Source of the DNA: Quatrionicoccus australiensis
Lineage (GTDB): Bacteria > Pseudomonadota > Gammaproteobacteria > Burkholderiales > Rhodocyclaceae
Length of the DNA stretch: 64,000 bases
Reading direction: 5' to 3'
Assembly: GCF_020510525.1 (NCBI RefSeq)
Contig: NZ_CP075188.1
Coordinates: forward strand, 1,612,001 to 1,676,000
Below, piece after piece: positions 57,886-64,000 of this stretch. The notes beneath the pieces are model-generated. The model worked only from the letters and a program-made list of their open reading frames with translations, was not told where the DNA came from and did no database searches. The number at the start of each line of letters is the position of its first letter. The first letter of the stretch is position 1. Position numbers and translations under genes: made by a program.

Positions 57886-58011
57886 ATGGAAATCAAAGAA
57901 ATCGATTTTGAAACGCTGGAAGGCTGCAACGAAGCATTTGAAGCATTGACCGCCTGTGCCTGCTGCGGCACTCAGGGCGGCATGATGTGCCATTGCGGAG
58001 CGCGCCGGTAA
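57886..58011 (+). CDS. Cys-rich 41-residue peptide, candidate RiPP precursor
   Basis: A small gene with a strong ribosome site (CAAGGAG) before ATG 57886. The N-terminal half is acidic and helical in pattern (IKEIDFETLEGCNEAFEALT). The C-terminal half is Cys- and Gly-rich (ACACCGTQGGMMCHCGARR). Cysteines are at residues 14, 24, 26, 27, 35 and 37. It lies directly before three radical SAM/SPASM genes and an ABC exporter, the normal place of a precursor peptide. The acidic part would be the leader and the tail the core; the cleavage site is unknown, although a Gly-Gly pair occurs at 31-32. It is too short for standard homology search. A longer in-frame start at 57814 has no ribosome site. Confidence 0.8.
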   Translation: MEIKEIDFETLEGCNEAFEALTACACCGTQGGMMCHCGARR

Positions 58012-58046
58012 TCCGGCTCGCCTTTTTCTAATCCATCAATGAAATC

Positions 58047-58068
58047 GCCCGTGGCCGGGCTCCTTTTT
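58047..58068 (+). terminator. Hairpin with T tract between the peptide gene and its maturases
   Basis: Stem GCCCG / CGGGC with a four-base loop, followed by TCCTTTTTT. It lies 36 bases after the peptide stop and would act as a partial terminator, leaving more transcript for the peptide than for the enzymes. Confidence 0.6.
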
Positions 58069-58078
58069 TGGAAGAATC

Positions 58079-59515
58079 ATGCTGGACAAAACAAATTTTC
58101 ATGCGTTCCGGAAAGACGATCGTCATTTCCTGTTTCTGACCGTGCCGGTGGCCTTGTTCTCCATCGATGCGGAAAGCTACGGCGTGCTGCGCAAGGTGGA
58201 AGAGGATCAAACACTGGAGGCTAACGGCGAAACGGCACGCTGGGAGGACTTGAACCGGTTTGCCGAACGTTATATGGAACGTGCCAAACCCGCCCAGCCG
58301 GTACGCTCACCGGCGGACATTACCGACAAGGTAGTGGCGACCTATCTTTTCGTCAGCCAGGAGTGCAACCTCAAGTGTGCCTACTGCTACGGCAGCGAAG
58401 GAGAATACGGCAAGCGTGGCCGCATGAGCGAGACGGTGATGAATCAGGCCTTCGAGCGGTTTTTCTCGGCGGGTGAGGGGCAGCATTACGTGACCTTCTT
58501 TGGCGGCGAACCGCTGATGAATTTTCCGTTGATGGAAAAGACTGCGGAGCTGGCGCAAACCTATCGAGAGGATGGCAAGGCCGACATCCGGTTGTGCATC
58601 GTCACCAACGGCACCTTGTATAGCCCGAAAATCGATGCTTTCTTCCGGGAACACATCAGCGATGTCACCTTCAGCCTGGATGGACCGAAGGCATTGAACG
58701 ACGCCCAACGGGTGGCGAAGTCGGGCGACAGCGTCCATGACCAGGCAGCGGAAAACATCCGCCAATTGACGAAGGATGCGCCATTCGGTTGGTCCTTCCG
58801 CGCCATCGTCACCCGTGCTGGCTGCGAACAGGTCGAAGACATCTACCAGCACATGGAAACTTTCAAGCCCGGTGGGATCGGCATTGTGGATGTGGATGTG
58901 CCCAAGGACAGCCCCTTGTATATCGACGACGCCCGTTATAGGCGTTTCCTGGAGCAAATCGTTGCGGTCAACCGGCGCGGCCTGGCCAGTATTCTGGAGG
59001 GAGACGCCCCGGTGGCCTTTGAATATCCCTTCTACATTCTTTATTACTTCGTTTCCCGCCGCCATGCCCTTTACCACTGCAATGCCGGCACCAACCTGCT
59101 GGCGGTGACGGCGGAGGGCGACGTTTATCCCTGCCACCGTTTCGTCGGCATGGAGGATTTCAAGATGGGCAATGTTGCTGATCCTGAGTTGAAATCCAGC
59201 GAACGTTATCAGGGTATCCGCCAACAGTTCATCGATGCCACCGTGGACAATCGCGAGGGGTGCCGTGATTGCTGGGCACGCTACCTGTGCGGCGGTTCCT
59301 GCGCCAAGTATGCCTTTGCCGAGCATGGCAGCATCGCACCGCCAGTGGCGCGTCATTGCCAATACATCAAAACCATCATCGAGGAATTATTGCCCGATCT
59401 GGTGGCGGTCATGGAAGAACCGGCACAGCGTCGCAAATTGATCGGTCGCCTGGGCGAGGCGGTACGTGGTGGTGCGGCGGATAGCCGGGCGCTGGGCGAA
59501 GTGCATGGCGCCTGA
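58079..59515 (+). CDS. Radical SAM/SPASM peptide maturase 1
   Basis: A 478-residue enzyme. The first 90 residues resemble a peptide-recognition or PqqD-like region (FLTVPVALFSIDAESYGVLR). The radical SAM cluster motif is C96-N-L-K-C100-A-Y-C103. The SAM region GGEPLMN and a C-terminal SPASM domain follow, with cysteines near 334, 352, 395, 398, 404, 408 and 427 (CRDCWARYLCGGSC). SPASM maturases use auxiliary 4Fe-4S clusters to form thioether or carbon cross-links in peptides. It directly follows the Cys-rich peptide gene, which is its likely substrate. The end overlaps the next maturase by 11 bases. Confidence 0.93.
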   Translation: MLDKTNFHAFRKDDRHFLFLTVPVALFSIDAESYGVLRKVEEDQTLEANGETARWEDLNRFAERYMERAKPAQPVRSPADITDKVVATYLFVSQECNLKCAYCYGSEGEYGKRGRMSETVMNQAFERFFSAGEGQHYVTFFGGEPLMNFPLMEKTAELAQTYREDGKADIRLCIVTNGTLYSPKIDAFFREHISDVTFSLDGPKALNDAQRVAKSGDSVHDQAAENIRQLTKDAPFGWSFRAIVTRAGCEQVEDIYQHMETFKPGGIGIVDVDVPKDSPLYIDDARYRRFLEQIVAVNRRGLASILEGDAPVAFEYPFYILYYFVSRRHALYHCNAGTNLLAVTAEGDVYPCHRFVGMEDFKMGNVADPELKSSERYQGIRQQFIDATVDNREGCRDCWARYLCGGSCAKYAFAEHGSIAPPVARHCQYIKTIIEELLPDLVAVMEEPAQRRKLIGRLGEAVRGGAADSRALGEVHGA

Positions 59516-60869
59516 TTGTCATGTCATCGCCGAGGCTGGCATCGTCTATTTCCCGGAGAGCGGCAAGTTCTATGCGGTGCCGCAAGGTATCGGCGAGCGC
59601 CTGAAATCCTGGCTGGCCGGGGATGGCGAGGCGCCGCCGGAGGCGGCTGCCATGCTCGCGGCGGAGGCGGGCAGGGGGCAAGCCGATCTGCCGCCCGTTG
59701 GAGGTGATGAAGGCGAGGTGCGCAGCCTGTGTTTGTACACCGCCCACGATTGCAATCTGGCTTGTACGTATTGCTACAACCAGCGCGGGCGGGCGGTGGC
59801 GCCGTTGGCCATGATGTCTTTCGCCACCGCCAAGGCGGCGATTGACCGCTTCTTCTGGCGACCGGGCGTGCCCTATGCCATTGCGCTGTATGGCGGTGAA
59901 CCCTTGCTCAATGTCGGCCTGATCGAACCCCTGGTCGACTACGCCGAACGTTTGCGGCGGGAACGGGATATTCGCATCGATTTCAGCCTGACCACCAACG
60001 GCACGGTCATGAATCGGGAGATCCTGGCCTTGCTGGATCGTCATTTCGTAGCGGTGACGGTGAGTCTGGACGGCATCAAGGCGGTCAATGACCGGCATCG
60101 CCATGCCGAAAAGGGCGAACACAGCGTTCACGACCGGGCGGTGGCGACGATTCGTTTGCTCAAGGAAAACACCGGCTTGCGGGTCACGGTCAAGGGAACG
60201 CTGACCGCCCAGGGGGTGCCCCATTACCGGGAATCCCTCGCCTACCTGCGCAGCCTGGGAGCCGACAATGCCGCCCTCACCCCGGCCTTCGGGCCGGCAG
60301 AGGCCGATTGGGCGCTGGCCGGCGAGGTGTTCGAGCGTTACGTGGCGATGCAGGCCGGGAACGCTGCGGCGGACCTGGCCGACCTCGACGAAGCCGCCGA
60401 ACCATGGCACGAATACACCTTCCAGATCGTCGCCGGCCTGCTGACCAAGCGGCGCCTGCTGCGTCACTGCAATATCGGGCGCGACCTGGCGGTGATGGCC
60501 GACGGGTCTATCTATGCCTGCCACGGCCTGGCCGGCCAGTCGGCCTTCGCCATGGGGCGGGTGGACGATCCGGCCAGCCCGGATTTCCAGCGTCTGCATG
60601 AAGATTTCGCCGGCCTCGATCTGCGTTCGGTCGACGGCTGCCAGCGGTGCTGGGCGCGTTATCTGTGCGGTGGCGGTTGTTACGCCAATGCCTGGTTCCA
60701 GAGCGGTTCCGTTCGCCAGCCGGATCGCGGCCATTGCGCCGTTTTCAAGGCGGTGGCGGAGAAGGTTCTGGTCGCTTTCGTCGACACCATGGGTCGGCCC
60801 GCGCAGGCGCAAGGGCTGCTGCGCAAGGTGCGCGGCATGATCGGCGCACCGCCGCCTTCCCATGTCTGA
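59505..60869 (+). CDS. Radical SAM/SPASM peptide maturase 2
   Basis: A 454-residue protein. The radical SAM motif is C83-N-L-A-C87-T-Y-C90, and GGEPLLN follows. The SPASM-type Cys cluster reads CQRCWARYLCGGGC near the C-terminus, similar to maturase 1. About 75 residues precede the SAM core (VYFPESGKFYAVPQGIGERL), again resembling a leader-binding region. I start at ATG 59505, within the end of maturase 1; an in-frame codon at 59466 would overlap more. It overlaps maturase 3 by eight bases. It probably acts on the same peptide or its intermediate. Confidence 0.92.
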   Translation: MAPDCHVIAEAGIVYFPESGKFYAVPQGIGERLKSWLAGDGEAPPEAAAMLAAEAGRGQADLPPVGGDEGEVRSLCLYTAHDCNLACTYCYNQRGRAVAPLAMMSFATAKAAIDRFFWRPGVPYAIALYGGEPLLNVGLIEPLVDYAERLRRERDIRIDFSLTTNGTVMNREILALLDRHFVAVTVSLDGIKAVNDRHRHAEKGEHSVHDRAVATIRLLKENTGLRVTVKGTLTAQGVPHYRESLAYLRSLGADNAALTPAFGPAEADWALAGEVFERYVAMQAGNAAADLADLDEAAEPWHEYTFQIVAGLLTKRRLLRHCNIGRDLAVMADGSIYACHGLAGQSAFAMGRVDDPASPDFQRLHEDFAGLDLRSVDGCQRCWARYLCGGGCYANAWFQSGSVRQPDRGHCAVFKAVAEKVLVAFVDTMGRPAQAQGLLRKVRGMIGAPPPSHV

Positions 60870-61980
60870 AGTGTTGCGCAATCTCTACCTGGTGGTGGCC
60901 CAGGAGTGCAATCTGGCCTGCACCTATTGCTACGCTGCCGGGGGCGGCTTCGGCCAGCCGGAACGCCATATGCCGGAGGCCATCATGCGCCGTGGCCTGG
61001 CGCGCCTGTTGCCCTTGGCCGGCGAACGGCTGACCCTGTCCTTCTTCGGCGGCGAGCCGCTGCTCAATTTCACCTTACTGCAGGAAACCGTTCGCTACGC
61101 CAGTTGTCTCGCGGCCGAAAGCGGGCGCGGGCTGTCCTTTGCCCTGACCACCAACGGCACCCTGCTCGATGAGGCGATGCTCGATTTCATCGAAAGGCAC
61201 ATCGCTTACCTGGCGATCAGTCTCGATGGCGATGCCGTGGCGAACAGCGGGCGGGTGTTCCGCGATGGCCGGCCGGCATTCCCGGTTATTCTGGACAATC
61301 TCGAACGGCTTCGGCAACGGCGCATCCCGTTTGCTCTGCGGGCGACGGTGACGCCGGCCAATGTCGGTCAGGTGGCGGAAACGGTCGCTTTTCTGTCCGC
61401 GCTCGGTGCCCAGTCGGTGCGCGTGTTGCCGGCCCAGGGTGTGATCTGGTCGGCAACCGAGCAGCAGCAATTGCGTCACGCCATGGCCGACCTCAACCGG
61501 CGCGGCTTGCAGGCGCTGCTGGCCGGCGAAACGCCGACGGCTTGCGAGCATGCCCTGCGTCTGGCCGTCCACACGGTGGCTAGTGAAGATGCGGAGCGTC
61601 CGTGCCTGGCAGGTGGCGGCATCCTGGCCCTGGCTGCCGACGGCATGCTCTACCCTTGCGAACATTTCGTCGGAGTCGATGAATTGGCCATGGGCCACGT
61701 CGATGACTATCCCGATACGCACGCTCGCCACATCGCAGCCCGCTTCGCGGCGGCGACCACGGCGGGGCGACCGCGTTGCCAGGCGTGTGCGGTGCGGGGC
61801 GCCTGCGGCGGGCAATGCTATGCCGAAGCCTACCTGGCGAACGGCAATATCGAGCTGCCGGCGGCGGATTACTGCGGGCGAATACACGCCACTTTCCGGG
61901 CGCTGGCGCCGGATTTGGCGCAAGGCATGGCCGATGTCGAGCAGGCCGGTCGTCTGCGCCGGGCCATCGGGGTGGAGTAG
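60862..61980 (+). CDS. Radical SAM/SPASM peptide maturase 3
   Basis: A 372-residue protein that starts almost directly at the radical SAM motif C16-N-L-A-C20-T-Y-C23, so it lacks the N-terminal extension seen in the other two. GGEPLLN and a SPASM-type C-terminus (CQACAVRGACGGQC) follow. Without its own recognition region it may rely on maturase 1 or 2 for the peptide, or act on a partly modified form. The ATG at 60862 overlaps the upstream stop by eight bases. Confidence 0.91.
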   Translation: MSEVLRNLYLVVAQECNLACTYCYAAGGGFGQPERHMPEAIMRRGLARLLPLAGERLTLSFFGGEPLLNFTLLQETVRYASCLAAESGRGLSFALTTNGTLLDEAMLDFIERHIAYLAISLDGDAVANSGRVFRDGRPAFPVILDNLERLRQRRIPFALRATVTPANVGQVAETVAFLSALGAQSVRVLPAQGVIWSATEQQQLRHAMADLNRRGLQALLAGETPTACEHALRLAVHTVASEDAERPCLAGGGILALAADGMLYPCEHFVGVDELAMGHVDDYPDTHARHIAARFAAATTAGRPRCQACAVRGACGGQCYAEAYLANGNIELPAADYCGRIHATFRALAPDLAQGMADVEQAGRLRRAIGVE

Positions 61981-61982
61981 GA

Positions 61983-62720
61983 ATGTCACCCGCTATCGTT
62001 GTCGACAATCTGGGGGTCGTCTATCCCAATGGGCAGCGCGCGCTCGACGGTTTGTCGTTGCAAGTGCAATCGGGCGAAGTGTTTGGTTTGCTTGGCGCCA
62101 ACGGCGCCGGCAAGACCACGCTTATCAAGGTACTGGCCAGCCTGATGCGGCCGAGCAGGGGGACGGTGCGCGTGCTGGGGCTGGATCCTGGCGAGCAGCC
62201 GGAAACGATCAAACGTCAGTTGGGCGTGGTACCCCAGGAGAACAACCTCGACGTGGATCTGGATGTGCGCGCCAACCTGGTTTTTCACTGCCGTTATTTC
62301 GGCCTGCGCCGGGCCGATATCACGACGCGGGTCGCTCATTGGCTGGCGCAACTCGGCCTCACCGACAAGGCTGCTGCGGAAATCATGCACCTCTCGGGCG
62401 GTACCAAGCGCAAGGTGATGCTGGCCAAGGCATTTCTCACCTCGCCCCGGCTGCTGGTCCTGGATGAGCCGACCAGCGGTCTCGACCCGGAAATCCGGGC
62501 GAGCATCTGGCGGCATATCCGCGACTTTCGCGACGGCGGGGGCACGGTTTTCCTGTCCACCCATCACATGGAAGAGGCCGAGCGCCTGTGCGACCGGGTG
62601 GCGTTGCTGCGCCAGGGCAGAATTGTCGCCTGCGATACGCCGACGGCGTTGGTGACCGGGCTGGGTGGTGGCCTGGAAGCCTTGTTTGAGGAAGCGGCAA
62701 GCACGGAGGATGGGCGATGA
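61983..62720 (+). CDS. ABC-2 type exporter, ATP-binding subunit
   Basis: A 245-residue ATPase. Walker A is GANGAGKTT (residues 38-46), the signature is LSGGTKRKVML, Walker B is LLVLDEPTSGLDPE, and the H-loop is STHHMEEAE. It is of the DrrA/NodI class that pairs with an ABC-2 permease, encoded next with an ATGA overlap. No C39 peptidase domain is fused, so leader removal must be done elsewhere. Start at ATG 61983, two bases after the maturase stop. It likely powers export of the modified peptide. Confidence 0.93.
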   Translation: MSPAIVVDNLGVVYPNGQRALDGLSLQVQSGEVFGLLGANGAGKTTLIKVLASLMRPSRGTVRVLGLDPGEQPETIKRQLGVVPQENNLDVDLDVRANLVFHCRYFGLRRADITTRVAHWLAQLGLTDKAAAEIMHLSGGTKRKVMLAKAFLTSPRLLVLDEPTSGLDPEIRASIWRHIRDFRDGGGTVFLSTHHMEEAERLCDRVALLRQGRIVACDTPTALVTGLGGGLEALFEEAASTEDGR

Positions 62721-63478
62721 ATTTTGTCTGGGCCATGCTGGCCCGCAATTTCGCCGTCGAGTGCCGCTCGTTGCGGGTCAGCTTCACGCGCATGGTGCTG
62801 CAACCGGCGATCTATCTCTTCGTATTCGGCTATGTCGTGGGGCGCATGCTGCCGGCAGGAAATTCCGGCAACTATGCAGCGGTAATGGCACCGGGGGTGG
62901 TGGCGATTTCGCTGATGAGCGCGCCGTATCTGGTGGTCGGCAGTTCCATCCTGTCCGGCTTTTACTTCCGGACCATGGAAGCCTGGCTGCTCTCGCCGGT
63001 TGGCGTGCGCGCCCTGTTGCTGGCCCTGCTCGCCAGCGGCACGCTCTACGGCATGGCCAGCGCCGCCGTGGTGGTCGGCCTGATCTGGATCATCCTCGGC
63101 ATCGTCCCGGAAAACTGGCTGCTGATCGCCTATTTCTGCTTTTTCGGCTCGCTGCTATTTTCGTTGCTGGCGGTGGTGGTGTTGCTGGCACCGGCCACGC
63201 CAAAACAGGGGCAGGACATTTTTTCCCTGCTGATGATGCCGATGACTTTTTTCGGCTGTACCTTCTACTCCTTCGCCATGCTGATTCCGCCTTTCGACAG
63301 CGTGGCGCTGCTCTTGCCGACCACCTATCTCAGCGAGGGGCTGCGGGCGGCCTATGCGACCGGTGGTGGCAGTCTGCCGACCCACTGGGTGGTGGCGGGA
63401 CTGGCGGCGACCACCCTGCTTCTCGTGCCGCTGGCCGACTGGGTGGTGGCGCGCCGCCTGCGGAATTTCACCTGGTGA
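62717..63478 (+). CDS. ABC-2 type exporter, permease subunit
   Basis: A 253-residue inner-membrane protein with about six helices. It has the ABC-2 family pattern (RMVLQPAIYLFVFGYVVGR near the N-terminus; LLMMPMTFFGCTFYSFAML and LLPTTYLSEGLRAAY towards the C-terminus). It partners the ATPase encoded just upstream (ATGA overlap, 62717-62720). The stop codon shares a base with the start of the next TonB receptor gene, so exporter and receptor belong to one operon. Confidence 0.92.
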   Translation: MNFVWAMLARNFAVECRSLRVSFTRMVLQPAIYLFVFGYVVGRMLPAGNSGNYAAVMAPGVVAISLMSAPYLVVGSSILSGFYFRTMEAWLLSPVGVRALLLALLASGTLYGMASAAVVVGLIWIILGIVPENWLLIAYFCFFGSLLFSLLAVVVLLAPATPKQGQDIFSLLMMPMTFFGCTFYSFAMLIPPFDSVALLLPTTYLSEGLRAAYATGGGSLPTHWVVAGLAATTLLLVPLADWVVARRLRNFTW

Positions 63479-64000
63479 TGCGGCGGGGCTGGTGCTTGGT
63501 CTTCCTGCTGGCGAGCTTGCCGGCGAGTGTGCTGGCGCAGGGCGAAAACACGGCCGAAACCGACGTCTCGGTTATCACCGCCGCCGACATCGCCCGCGAA
63601 AAGCCGGCCAGTCTGCTGGAGATGCTGAAGCGGCGGGTCGGGCTGGACGAGAACAACAGCGTCATCAGCATGCGCGGGGTGCGCGGGATTGCCGTGGTGG
63701 TCGATGGCTTCGTTTCTTCGGTCAGCGAGTTGTCGGCCTTGCGCCCGGAGCAGGTGGAGCGCATCGAAGTGTTGCGCGGGGCGGCGTCGGCGCGTTTCGG
63801 GGCTGAGGCGATGGGCGGGGCGATTGCGGTGACGACGCGGCGTGCCGGTGGTCGGCAGAATCCTGCGGTCAACCTGACGCAGGGGCTGGATTCTCGTGGC
63901 GGCAGCTATACCCGAGTGGGTGGCAGCGGCGAGCGCGCCGAACTGGCCTGGGCCTTGCTGGCGGAAAGCCGCGAGGACAAGGGCTTCCGCACCGTGCCGC
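63478..64000 (+). CDS. Second TonB-dependent receptor (partial, runs off the window)
   Basis: An open frame of at least 174 codons from ATG 63478 to the window end, without stop. A signal peptide (about residues 1-21, ending VLA-Q) leads directly into a plug domain: DVSVITAADIAREKPASLLE, then SVISMRGVRGIAVVVDGFVS, VERIEVLRGAASARFGAEAMGG and AIAVTTRRAGG. There is no STN domain, unlike the first receptor, so it would transport without signalling to FecR. It is the last visible gene of the peptide cluster. The start overlaps the permease stop by one base. Confidence 0.92.
   Translation, partial: MRRGWCLVFLLASLPASVLAQGENTAETDVSVITAADIAREKPASLLEMLKRRVGLDENNSVISMRGVRGIAVVVDGFVSSVSELSALRPEQVERIEVLRGAASARFGAEAMGGAIAVTTRRAGGRQNPAVNLTQGLDSRGGSYTRVGGSGERAELAWALLAESREDKGFRTVP

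Overview
The window is a GC-rich (by eye clearly above 60%), densely packed chromosomal segment of a betaproteobacterium, most likely of the Rhodocyclales (Dechloromonas/Azonexus type). The inference rests on the gene order mdh / GntR regulator / sdhCDAB-sdhE-gltA-sucA-sucB-lpd, on many c-type cytochrome genes, on an NnrS gene, and on the style of the core proteins (ParC, LysS, MnmC, RlmF, ZapE). I saw no rRNA, tRNA or CRISPR array.

Layout. 1-9.8 kb: the end of a MauG/cytochrome c peroxidase-type gene, an M16 peptidase, a chemoreceptor with a long HAMP region, psd, a VOC protein with a divergent WYL regulator, and two exported proteins of unknown role. 9.8-13 kb: rlmF, a roughly 240-bp element with terminal inverted repeats, and an AAA+ ATPase. 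13.1-17.7 kb: a TtrS/TtrR-like two-component system followed by a five-haem protein that fuses a triheme dehydrogenase-type cytochrome to a TsdA-like thiosulfate dehydrogenase. 17.8-24.5 kb: a TPR-like protein, an IsdG-like monooxygenase, nnrS, a nitronate monooxygenase-type flavoprotein, an outer-membrane barrel with a PstS-like partner, a CBS protein and truC. 24.5-38.3 kb: a TCA-cycle supercluster (CitE-like lyase, mdh, GntR regulator, sdhCDAB-sdhE, gltA, sucAB, lpd). 38.3-52 kb: zapE, an HD-GYP protein, a secretin-like fragment, an acetate transporter with a near-consensus FNR/Anr box, metY, an AT-richer TGS1-like methyltransferase, mnmC, lysS and parC. 52.1-53.9 kb: a HipBA-type toxin-antitoxin module preceded by four regularly spaced operator repeats.

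54-64 kb holds the most interesting system. A FecI/FecR sigma-regulator pair diverges from a TonB-dependent receptor with an N-terminal STN signalling domain. This is followed on the same strand by a 41-residue Cys-rich peptide (six Cys near and in its C-terminal half), three consecutive radical SAM/SPASM proteins, an ABC-2 exporter (ATPase plus permease) and a second TonB-dependent receptor that runs off the window. I read this as a biosynthesis, export, re-uptake and signalling locus for a ribosomally made, radical-SAM-modified peptide (RiPP), with the logic of a siderophore system. The gene families are seen directly. The product, its ligand and its novelty are inference.
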